From NCBI GenBank assembly GCA_035525375.1, contig DATLEI010000003.1, positions 1-15,787 of the forward strand: a stretch of 15,787 bases of DNA, in the 5' to 3' direction. This document shows, piece by piece, positions 6,858 to 13,873 of the stretch (positions are counted from its first letter, which is position 1; the number at the start of each line of letters is the position of its first letter). Below the pieces are notes generated by a model. It saw only the letters and a list, made by a program, of their open reading frames with translations, did not search any database and was not told where the DNA came from. This DNA is from JALZBN01 sp035525375 (lineage in GTDB: Bacteria; Actinomycetota; Acidimicrobiia; Acidimicrobiales; AC-14). The position numbers and the translations under genes were made by a program.

Positions 6858-8096
6858 CTACGCCGAGCGCTTCTCCCGACGGCCCAGCCAGTGCCGTCGA
6901 GATGGTTCCGGCTCAGTGATTGGGCCGGAGATGTTTCCGGACAAACCGGCCATCAGCGCCTTACTGACATCGCCTTTCGGCGCATAGGCCAAGACTGGCT
7001 GCCCCATGTTCAGCGCTCGGTTCACGTCGCGGCCATACGGGATGACCATCGAGAAGCCTTGTGGGAAGTACTTGGTCATGCGATCGATGTCGATGCCGAC
7101 ATCGGGCTCGACCTTGTTCATGACGAGCTGAGCCCGCTCGGAGGGCACCTTGAGCTGTTGGAAGGTGGAGAGCAGCAGGCCGAGGTTGCGCACGCTCGGT
7201 AGGTCGAGCGTGGCCAGCACATAGATCTGGTCGGCGTGGTCGAGGGCGACGAGCATCGGCTCACTAAGAGCAGCCGAGGTATCTACTATGACGTGCTCAA
7301 ACCGAGCCTGCGCCTCTTCGATGACCCGCGCCACGTCATCGGCGTCGATGACATCGGCTTGGGCCGGTTCGTCTGGCGAGGCCAAGACGTAGACGCCGGA
7401 GTCGTGGCGCACGAGGTACTCCTCGAGCCGCGACCCCAGGTCGTCATTGTCGTCCTGGTGTGTCACCAAGTCGGCGATGGTGTATTTCGGCTTCAGGCGC
7501 AGAGCGGTGGCGAGTTCACCGAACTGAAGGTCGAGATCGAGGAGGCAGGTCCGACCCAGGGGCCGGCCCGGATCCTGACGTTCCGAGTGGCCCTGGAGGA
7601 AGAAACCAAGGTTCGTGGTCAAGAAGGTCTTGCCGCAGCCGCCCGTCGCAGAGACGATGGCCGTGACGGTGCCCTTGCCGCTCGACGGGCGAGGCTGCTC
7701 CGCCGTGTCCACGTGCGCGGGACCGGCGTTCAGCGCCTGCTCGACGGCTTCGAACAGGACCTCGTCACTAACCGGAAGCCTGAGGACGTCGAGCGCTCCG
7801 GTTCGGACGATGTCACGCATGCGCGAGGTTCGAAGGTGATCGAAGGCCAGGATCAGCTTCATGTTCGGAGCAAGCTCGCCAAGGCCGCGCAGCAGGCGCA
7901 GCCCGCTCTCGTCGGAGACCATTGAGCCCGCGACCAGCACATCGAACGGACCACGGTCGGCAATTGTCGCCTCGGCGTTTTCAAGTACTTCGCACGAGAC
8001 AATCTCAGGGCGCGGCACCAGCCCCGACGTCACGCGCTCGACCTGGTGGCCGAGGTCGTCGGTGACATCCAGAACGAGCACCTTCCAGTTACGCAC
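6858..8096 (-). CDS. tadZ: TadZ/CpaE-like pilus localisation ATPase
   Basis: A 412-aa protein with the TadZ two-domain plan. The N-terminal part (about 3-122) is an atypical receiver: the strand that should carry the phospho-acceptor reads FDVLVAGSMVS, without an Asp at the active position, and the conserved Lys region reads LRLPVSDE, so it is probably not phosphorylated. The C-terminal part (about 141-390) is a ParA/MinD-like ATPase with P-loop TGGCGKT (151-157), the strand LLDLDLQFGEL (185-195) and a switch-like IVDTSAAL segment. The usual first lysine of the deviant Walker A motif (KGGxGKT) is Thr151; K156 is kept. TadZ proteins position the pilus machine and recruit its ATPase. The GTG start has AGGAG 4 nt upstream, overlapping the cpaB stop. 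Confidence 0.88.
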   Translation of the reverse strand: MRNWKVLVLDVTDDLGHQVERVTSGLVPRPEIVSCEVLENAEATIADRGPFDVLVAGSMVSDESGLRLLRGLGELAPNMKLILAFDHLRTSRMRDIVRTGALDVLRLPVSDEVLFEAVEQALNAGPAHVDTAEQPRPSSGKGTVTAIVSATGGCGKTFLTTNLGFFLQGHSERQDPGRPLGRTCLLDLDLQFGELATALRLKPKYTIADLVTHQDDNDDLGSRLEEYLVRHDSGVYVLASPDEPAQADVIDADDVARVIEEAQARFEHVIVDTSAALSEPMLVALDHADQIYVLATLDLPSVRNLGLLLSTFQQLKVPSERAQLVMNKVEPDVGIDIDRMTKYFPQGFSMVIPYGRDVNRALNMGQPVLAYAPKGDVSKALMAGLSGNISGPITEPEPSRRHWLGRREKRSA

Positions 8097-8103
8097 GCCG
8101 CTC

Positions 8104-8835
8104 CTAGGGAATCTGGAACTGGCGACCGGGGCCCGCTCCAGGTGTTTGGACAGTCGGCGAGTCCCGAGGCACCAGGTCGAAGTACATGTGCTCGAACTCG
8201 GTTAGGTAGATGAGCTTCTCGGCGTCTTCCGGCGACACCGCCACGAGAAAGGTGAGGTCCCCGCCCTTGGGTTGGGCCGCCGCCGCGTCTGCACCTGCAG
8301 CGGCACCATCATCCACCTTCAGCACCTCCACACCCTGAAGGGCGAGCTCGACGTACGCAGGGGGCAGCGGCTCGAGTACCTCGCTCTTGCTGACTCGGTA
8401 GACGTCGATACGGTCGCCGGCGGCGACAAAACCTGAGACTCCTTGCACCGACCCAAGCTTGAGAGAGAGGGCCCGCTTCCCGGCGGGAATGACGACAGTG
8501 CCGATACTCGTCTGCGGCGCGGGAAACATGTCGGCGGTGACAATGGACCCAACGGGGATAGCGCTGGCGGCAACCCGACCAGACATCTGGGAGGAACTGG
8601 TCACCGCAGCAGCGGGGCGCGACGGCATCTTCTTGGTGCGGATTCGCCCGTCGGCCAGGGCGGTCGCGCCCGCCGTACCGACGCCGATAGGTGCAGTCGT
8701 ATAGAAGACCTCGACCTGCCCAGTGGTACGCACGGGAGTACTCGACGGGCGAGTGGCGAGGTAGGCGGCGCCACCACCCCCTACCAGGAAGATCACCAAG
8801 CCGACAACCAGCGCCGTCTTCGTTCTTGTCGTCAT
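8104..8835 (-). CDS. cpaB: CpaB/RcpC-like Tad pilus assembly protein (SAF domain)
   Basis: A 243-aa protein with an N-terminal signal-anchor helix (about 7-27), a SAF domain (about 41-104, including the typical IPVGSIVTADMF) and an RcpC/CpaB-type domain (about 110-222: GTVVIPAGKRALSLKLGSVQ then GFVAAGDRIDVY). An Ala/Asp-rich insert at about 176-190 interrupts the last domain. In didermic bacteria CpaB sits in the periplasm near the secretin; in actinobacteria, which lack the secretin, it probably spans the wall zone and may bind glycan. It is the first gene of the minus-strand pilus operon, with ATG at 8835-8833 and a GGGA ribosome site 6 nt before. It is divergent from the TadE/TadG arm across about 200 bp in which I see no clear promoter. 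Confidence 0.88.
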   Translation of the reverse strand: MTTRTKTALVVGLVIFLVGGGGAAYLATRPSSTPVRTTGQVEVFYTTAPIGVGTAGATALADGRIRTKKMPSRPAAAVTSSSQMSGRVAASAIPVGSIVTADMFPAPQTSIGTVVIPAGKRALSLKLGSVQGVSGFVAAGDRIDVYRVSKSEVLEPLPPAYVELALQGVEVLKVDDGAAAGADAAAAQPKGGDLTFLVAVSPEDAEKLIYLTEFEHMYFDLVPRDSPTVQTPGAGPGRQFQIP

Positions 8836-8910
8836 CGGAGTCCCACGATCGCCTTACCACCCCTTGAAAGTCGGGAGAACGGCCGTCGGAGGTTGCTGCC
8901 CCATCAGGTC

Positions 8911-9039
8911 ATGAAGATGATCGACATCCCAAACTCGGGACTTGAGCGTTCGGCCGTGACTCCAGGCACGGAACTACAGGTGTGGCTCGTTCGCGCCGAA
9001 GAAAAACTGCCGGACTTCGCAGCGGTGAGGCCAATATGA
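8911..9039 (+). CDS. Possible 42-aa small protein upstream of the TadE-like gene
   Basis: A short ATG frame (MKMIDIPNSGLERS... to ...DFAAVRPI) whose TGA overlaps the ATG of the TadE-like gene as ATGA, the arrangement of coupled genes. No known family, no membrane helix and no Flp pilin motif are visible. The ribosome site is poor: an AGG only 2 nt before the ATG, or GGAGG 18 nt before. It may be chance, a leader peptide, or a real small protein. Confidence 0.25.
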   Translation: MKMIDIPNSGLERSAVTPGTELQVWLVRAEEKLPDFAAVRPI

Positions 9040-9524
9040 CAACCAGACCATCACGGGGACGACCCCGAATCCTCCGTCGATCCGAGCGCGGGTCCGCACT
9101 CGTTGAGTTCACGATGGTGCTCCCCCTGTTGATGGCTCTCGCCCTGGGCACCTTCACCGGGGGGACGGCGTACTTCCGGAAGATATCGATCGTGGACGCG
9201 GTGCGAGAAGGTGCCCGCTACGGCGCGTCGCTCCCGGTTCCCACGGCCGGCGGCTACGCGTCTTGGGAGGCCAGTGTGAAGAGCCGGGTGGCGCAGGCAT
9301 CGGGTGGAGAACTGGAGAGCGCCAGCGTGTGCGCCAAGCTCGTGAACGCGAACGGTGGCTCCGATTGTGGAGTTACTGATCCGCCTGGCGCGGCGGCGGA
9401 GACAACCGTCCGGCTGGTGAAGGTCTCCGCTTCGAAGAACGCGACAATCGAGTTCTTCTTCTACACGAAGACCTCAGCCTTGTCCGGCAAGGTAGCTGCG
9501 CGGTTCGAACGAGATTTGGGATGA
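9036..9524 (+). CDS. tadE: TadE-like minor pseudopilin
   Basis: A 162-aa protein. The ATG at 9036 is chosen because GGTGAGG lies 5 nt before it; a GTG at 8982 would add 18 residues without a ribosome site. After a basic leader (RGRPRILRRSERG), G19 is followed by SALVEF, that is Glu at +5 and Phe at +6, close to the Flp/TadE processing pattern G-xxxxEY/F. A hydrophobic helix then runs to about 44, followed by the family block FRKISIVDAVREGARYGA (47-64). The rest (65-162) is a small extracytoplasmic domain with Cys99 and Cys111, which may pair. TadE-type pseudopilins are processed by the prepilin peptidase and are needed for pilus assembly or tip function. The stop and the next ATG overlap as ATGA. 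No peptidase gene is in the window. Confidence 0.85.
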   Translation: MTTRPSRGRPRILRRSERGSALVEFTMVLPLLMALALGTFTGGTAYFRKISIVDAVREGARYGASLPVPTAGGYASWEASVKSRVAQASGGELESASVCAKLVNANGGSDCGVTDPPGAAAETTVRLVKVSASKNATIEFFFYTKTSALSGKVAARFERDLG

Positions 9525-11521
9525 GGACCCGCCTCGCGTCGCGATCACGTGACGAGCGAGGAGCCGTCCTCGTGCTGTTCACGCTGTCGTTGGTTGCGAT
9601 GTGTGCCGTTGTTGCCCTCGTCCTCGATCTGGCTCAGATCCGTACCGCTCGTCGGGTGACCAAGAACGCAACAGACGTCGCCGCGCGCGCTGGCGTCGGC
9701 CGGCTCCAGTTCGGACCCTGGTCGGGGGTGTGCAAGGCGCGGGACTACCTCCTTTCCAATGCGCGGCAGTTCAGTGCATTCGATGCTGGCACGGAGACCT
9801 GGTCGAACCCGGCTATTCCGCCGGTCCTGAAGGGTGTAAGCCCTTGCCTGGCAGTCGTGGGCACGCCCGACGTCACACCGTGCTTGCCGAACGTGCCGGC
9901 AACGTGGGCCAAGTTGACGGCTACTGCGGGGAACGGCCGCTTCATCATCGAAATTCAGAGCGGGTACTCACTTCCCGATGCGCGCTTCAGCTCGGATGCG
10001 TCTGCGACCGCCGATAACGGTGACCCACTCAAAGGCTCATGCGACAACCTGGCCGTAATCGTCACCCAGAAGCAACGACCCTTCTTCGCCGGGATCGTGG
10101 GCGGGAAGGACAAGCCGGTGATGATCCGCTCGGTGGGTCGTCTGCGTGGAATCCAGATATCGGACTACGTCGCCGCCCTCCAGCTGCTTGAGAAACACAA
10201 ATGTGGTGTCCTCCAAACCGGTGGCGCCAACACGCGCGTCGTCGCTCAGTCATTCGGGATATACCCGGGAATCATCCAGATCGACAGTCAGGATGATTCG
10301 GGTTCGTGTCCGCAGCCGATCCTCAACGCCCAGTCGACCACGGGTGGGCCGTCAGTTGTGGCGTGTAGCACGGACTCGGCGTTAGCGGCTTGCGCACCCG
10401 GTGTCGGTTCAGCCAAATCTCGCATCGGCATCCACGCCCTCAACTTGTCGAGGCCCGCGGGCCACATCGCGACTGCGTATCCGTCTACCTATGGCGACAC
10501 GGCTGCAGTCGCTACTCCCCAAACCGGACGAGCCCCGGTTGACATCCGCTATCGCCAGAACATCGTCAACTTGGACGCCAGCGCGAAGTCCTTCATCAAT
10601 GGCAACAGCGGCCGCCCTCCAGGGTGTGCGGCCATCGTCAACAACGCCTGTACCGGGAATGGCGTCAGCTGGCTCGTCCTACAGCAAGCCGATTGCAACA
10701 GCCTGACCGCGTTCTTCCAAGTGGCGGGCAGGACGGCGATGCCACGCATTTGGTTCAACTGCAACCTCACCGTCAACGTCTCATTGGCACTGACCTCACC
10801 GGCGTCGACCATCGTCGTCACCGGGCAATTGTCGGTCGGCGACCACTTCACGATCACCGACGCCCGAAAGGTCTACGTCGGCGGTCAATCGACAGGCCCA
10901 AAAATTGGGCTCCAACTCAGTGGCAACAACAGCGTCCTGAGCATCAACCAGGCGTCCGCTTCATCGTGCAAGACACGTACCGGTGCCGGCCACACGACGA
11001 CGCTCGTTGTTGGGGCAGGGATGCTCAAGGTGTCCTCGGGCGCAACAATGCACCTCTGCCAGACGTTCGTGTACCTGGCAAGCAATTTCGACAAGGTGCC
11101 GACGACAGACGCAACCGACCCGTGCACCACCACTGCGTGCTCTAACTACGGTGGGGTCTTGGAGGTCGGCAGCGGCGCGTTCGCCGACTGGTCGGCGCCC
11201 AATGAGATCACCGACCGCATTCCCAACGTCACTGAACTTGGGTCGACCAACCCCTATGAGGACTTGGGCCTGTGGACCGAGGCGGGTGCAAATAATGGCA
11301 ACACCATGTCGGGCGGGTCGGCGACCAGCCTCAGCGGTGTGTACTTCATGCCCAACGCGGATTCGTTCAACCTGGCGGGCGGTGGTTCGCTACCCATTTA
11401 CCTCAGCGCCCAATTCATCGCTACGACCTTGAAGGTGACGGGCGGAGCAACGATCAACCTTGTTCCAAACCCGAACGACTCCGTGCCCATAACGATCTAC
11501 GCCAACCTGTTGGTGCGCTAG
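9521..11521 (+). CDS. TadG-like large extracytoplasmic pilus-associated protein, 666 aa
   Basis: The N-terminus is TadE/TadG-like: RDERG14-AVLVLF, a hydrophobic helix (about 15-37) and the block LDLAQIRTARRVTKNATDVAARAG (35-58). Unlike the upstream gene there is no Glu at +5, so pseudopilin processing is doubtful. The rest is a very large extracytoplasmic region with 16 Cys outside the membrane helix (71, 109, 121, 174, 228, 263, 282, 291, 369, 377, 392, 414, 483, 513, 535, 540), enough for eight disulfides. From about 410 the sequence is a series of short Val/Ile/Thr strands with Gly turns (TIVVTGQLSVGDHFTI, VLSINQ, LVVGAGMLKVSSG, LKVTGGATINLV), suggesting a beta-helix or beta-solenoid as in adhesins. 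It starts inside the TadE-like stop (ATGA), so the two are co-translated. A tip adhesin or envelope sensor is the likely role; this is inference. Confidence 0.82.
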   Translation: MRTRLASRSRDERGAVLVLFTLSLVAMCAVVALVLDLAQIRTARRVTKNATDVAARAGVGRLQFGPWSGVCKARDYLLSNARQFSAFDAGTETWSNPAIPPVLKGVSPCLAVVGTPDVTPCLPNVPATWAKLTATAGNGRFIIEIQSGYSLPDARFSSDASATADNGDPLKGSCDNLAVIVTQKQRPFFAGIVGGKDKPVMIRSVGRLRGIQISDYVAALQLLEKHKCGVLQTGGANTRVVAQSFGIYPGIIQIDSQDDSGSCPQPILNAQSTTGGPSVVACSTDSALAACAPGVGSAKSRIGIHALNLSRPAGHIATAYPSTYGDTAAVATPQTGRAPVDIRYRQNIVNLDASAKSFINGNSGRPPGCAAIVNNACTGNGVSWLVLQQADCNSLTAFFQVAGRTAMPRIWFNCNLTVNVSLALTSPASTIVVTGQLSVGDHFTITDARKVYVGGQSTGPKIGLQLSGNNSVLSINQASASSCKTRTGAGHTTTLVVGAGMLKVSSGATMHLCQTFVYLASNFDKVPTTDATDPCTTTACSNYGGVLEVGSGAFADWSAPNEITDRIPNVTELGSTNPYEDLGLWTEAGANNGNTMSGGSATSLSGVYFMPNADSFNLAGGGSLPIYLSAQFIATTLKVTGGATINLVPNPNDSVPITIYANLLVR

Positions 11522-12468
11522 CCCCCGGAGCGGTCGCGGCACAGCTGCTGACGAACCGGGTCCTCGATGAGGTCACAGGGATCGCGAGGAGGGGGCTCTG
11601 TCGTGGTTGGTGATGTGGTCGGTGGTGACGTAGTGGATGGCGACGTCGCTGGCGGCGAAGTACTTGGTGGCGAGGGGTCCGGCGCGGGGGTAGGTGCGGG
11701 CGTCGGTGTGGCCGCTGGAGCGGGAGCCGGGGCGGGTGCCGAGCGGGATGGCGCAGATGCTGGAGATGCGATTGGCGACTTCTTGGCTGGCGTCCGGAAT
11801 CTCTTGGGGGCGAGGCCCGACCCGCCCGACGGGGCAACATTCTCGACGGGAGCGGCGATCTCAACGGGTAACGGCGCCGGCGGCGGTGGGATTGTGCCGA
11901 GAGCGAACGTCGTGGTCGGGGCCACCGAGGTCGGCGTCGACAAACTGACTTTGTCGCCCCCGTCGTCGCGAGTCATCGTCGTGACCACTGCGGCCAGGCC
12001 GAGAATCACCAGAATCGCCACGACGAGCGCAGGTACAAGCTCGCGCCCACGGTTCGCGCCGAGCCCAGTTTTCCAGGGCCGCGGGAAGTTCGCCTGTGGC
12101 AACTTTTCCATCGAAGGCGACGGCGGCGCCTCCAGCGGCGGTAGGGGTGACGCAAACGGCTGAGAGTCGTCGACCACCGCCGTCTGCGCCGGGAATGCCC
12201 ACGGCGACAGCTCCAAATCTGTCTTCACTTCTGGCTTCGGGTCTGGCGCGCCGTCATCTGCTCGTTCCGCTTCGGGCAGCCAGAAGTCGTCTATGTCGAT
12301 ACCTGCCGGGGGGTGCGCTACGAGTTCGTCAACATTCGGAGCGTCGTTGTAGGCCAGAGGAGGCATCGGAAGGGGCGCCTTCGATGCTGGCGGCGTCTGC
12401 AGGAGCGCGGCCATCGCCGCCTCGAGCTGCGCGTCGTCGATGTCGCCGAAGTTGGGGTCTTCGGGCAT
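11518..12468 (-). CDS. Single-TM protein with Pro/Thr/Ser-rich C-terminal region, 315 aa
   Basis: No known family recognised. The ATG at 12468-12466 is preferred because the extra 53 residues of the longer frame only mirror the end of the upstream gene; a GAGGT lies 12 nt before, which is far. An acidic, Pro-rich N-terminal part (1 to about 135, starting MPEDPNFGDIDDAQLEAAM) precedes a basic patch and one membrane helix (about 144-165, LVPALVVAILVILGLAAVV). The outer part is low complexity: an Ala-Pro stretch, then Thr/Ser/Pro repeats (about 228-294), closing with a Cys pair (298 and 310) in a short charged tail. By the positive-inside pattern the acidic domain is cytoplasmic and the Pro-rich stalk crosses the wall. 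It lies 10 bp after the six-TM gene and shares its stop codon with the convergent TadG-like gene. A wall-spanning stalk is likely; the partner is unknown. Confidence 0.75.
   Translation of the reverse strand: MPEDPNFGDIDDAQLEAAMAALLQTPPASKAPLPMPPLAYNDAPNVDELVAHPPAGIDIDDFWLPEAERADDGAPDPKPEVKTDLELSPWAFPAQTAVVDDSQPFASPLPPLEAPPSPSMEKLPQANFPRPWKTGLGANRGRELVPALVVAILVILGLAAVVTTMTRDDGGDKVSLSTPTSVAPTTTFALGTIPPPPAPLPVEIAAPVENVAPSGGSGLAPKRFRTPAKKSPIASPASAPSRSAPAPAPAPAATPTPAPTPAPDPSPPSTSPPATSPSTTSPPTTSPTTTEPPPRDPCDLIEDPVRQQLCRDRSGG
11587..11739 (-). repeat. Low-complexity coding repeat (Ala-Pro, then Thr/Ser-Pro)
   Basis: This part of the single-TM protein gene encodes imperfect tandem PAPAP and TSPP/TSPT-type units. 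On the plus strand it appears as degenerate GGTGGTGAC-like hexamer and nonamer repeats. Such tracts often vary in length between strains by slippage or recombination; the protein product would be an extended, possibly O-glycosylated stalk (inference). Confidence 0.6.
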
Positions 12469-12478
12469 TCGAAAAATG

Positions 12479-13873
12479 CTACCTCGCGTCAGGCCCCTCA
12501 CCGGGCACATCCCCGGTCTTGGGCTGGTCGGAGCTCGGGCCGAGCTCGCCGACCGCAGCGGGCTCGAGCTCTCCGGATGATTCCTCGGCGGCAGGCAGGG
12601 CGGGCGGCTTCGATCGACCCCCGACACTCAGGAAGTAGAGAACGAACTCAGAGGCGGCAAGGAGAAGTATGACGAGCACGAGCGTCGGCCACCCGAGGTC
12701 AAACAGCAGCATTGCGATGACGACGACAACCGCTGCCCCTACCTGGAGCGCAACGTGGTTGGAGCGGACCCACTGCAGGATGGGGTCATCCTCGTGGTCA
12801 GTGCCGGCCTTGACGAGCTCAGACGCGGCACCGCGGAGAAGCCGCCGGGTTCCTTTTCGAATCTGTTCGGCGCGAGAAGTTGGGCCGGTCAGGAACGCAA
12901 CTATCGCTGCGAGAAGAGCGAGGAAGATCAGCCATCCGGTGAACCTGAGGTAACTACCGAGTACGTGGCTGATGGCCGCATCAAATCCTTCTCGGTCTAC
13001 CTCGTCCTTGACGCTGTTCAAGACCGAGTCCTTGCCGATGATCGAAGCGCGCCGGATGACAACGAACCCGACGGCGATTCCAACCCCGAGCTGCATGATT
13101 GTGCGGCGGCGGCGGTGTGAGACCCAAACGGTGAACGCGAGAAGGAGTCCAGCCAGGACGATGAGGGCCACGTTGCCCCTGTCGAACCACCTGACAACGT
13201 CTTGAGCGGTCTCGAGCTGGTCGGAGTCGAAGAGCTCGATCTGACCGAAGTCCTCGGGGACAGGCACACCGATGGCATCCTCGATCCGGCGCCTGGCGTC
13301 GGCGGGGATGTCGCCTGACTTGATCTCGGGAAGCTTCACCTCTCGACCGAGGATGTCGGGCGACGCTTCTTGCAATCGTCGCAAGGCCTCGTTGAACAAC
13401 GGGAGCAGGTTTAGAACCACCCTCCCCTTTTCCGTCGAGACCACGTTGGTGCCGGTCTGATCGCGAAGGACGGCCACTGCTGTCGTATGCGCGGCGCGGT
13501 TGGCCACCGCCCAAGCCTGTCGGAAGGCGTTGCTCTGCAAGATCGTGTCGATCTGTTCCTGCACGAACGTACGCACCGCACTGGCCAGCGGAGCCGCAAG
13601 CAGCCGCCCGCCTTCGGGCAACGCTTCGCGGATGATCTTCTGGGCGTTGACGACCTCGAGTAGCTGGTCGGACATCCAGGCGCTCATCGCCTCCGTAACT
13701 CGAGCATCGTCGGTGATCGGCGTAACCGTCGCCACGTATTTGTCGGTATCGAGGAGCGTGCTGTGGACCCAGAACGACGTCGCCGCCAGGACGGTGAAGA
13801 GGCAGGTGAGGAACACGACCATGCCCATGCAGAACTGGCGGAAGCGCCCAGGCGCCTCGTTCAGGCGAGCCAA
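12479..13873 (-). CDS. Six-TM conserved membrane protein of unknown function, 464 aa
   Basis: I recognise the type (large actinobacterial integral membrane proteins with a first extracytoplasmic domain) but know no function. One helix (about 15-36) leads to a roughly 195-residue extracytoplasmic domain that starts FWVHSTLLDTDKYVATVTPI and contains predicted amphipathic helices. Then follow helices at about 233-251, 258-273, 311-329, 374-391 and 395-416, and an acidic Pro/Glu-rich cytoplasmic tail (420-464). A basic loop HRRRR follows the second helix. The start is uncertain: TTG at 13873 gives a basic N-terminus and overlaps the end of the NuoF-like gene by 13 bp, with AAGG 10 nt before; ATG at 13828 is the alternative and lacks a ribosome site. 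Packing with both neighbours suggests one transcript. No catalytic motif is visible. Confidence 0.82.
   Translation of the reverse strand: MARLNEAPGRFRQFCMGMVVFLTCLFTVLAATSFWVHSTLLDTDKYVATVTPITDDARVTEAMSAWMSDQLLEVVNAQKIIREALPEGGRLLAAPLASAVRTFVQEQIDTILQSNAFRQAWAVANRAAHTTAVAVLRDQTGTNVVSTEKGRVVLNLLPLFNEALRRLQEASPDILGREVKLPEIKSGDIPADARRRIEDAIGVPVPEDFGQIELFDSDQLETAQDVVRWFDRGNVALIVLAGLLLAFTVWVSHRRRRTIMQLGVGIAVGFVVIRRASIIGKDSVLNSVKDEVDREGFDAAISHVLGSYLRFTGWLIFLALLAAIVAFLTGPTSRAEQIRKGTRRLLRGAASELVKAGTDHEDDPILQWVRSNHVALQVGAAVVVVIAMLLFDLGWPTLVLVILLLAASEFVLYFLSVGGRSKPPALPAAEESSGELEPAAVGELGPSSDQPKTGDVPGEGPDAR

Noticed and set aside
8836..9035. Flp pilin gene in the gap between cpaB and the TadE-like gene
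   Set aside because: No frame here has the G-xxxxEY motif followed by a hydrophobic helix.
11587..11760. Tandem-looking plus-strand repeats as a CRISPR or minisatellite
   Set aside because: No fixed repeat-spacer pattern; it is the coding sequence of a Pro/Thr/Ser-rich protein tract.
12469..12627. N-terminal extension of the Pro-rich protein by 53 residues
   Set aside because: It only mirrors the 3' end of the six-TM gene in another frame; the ATG at 12468 fits the gene border.
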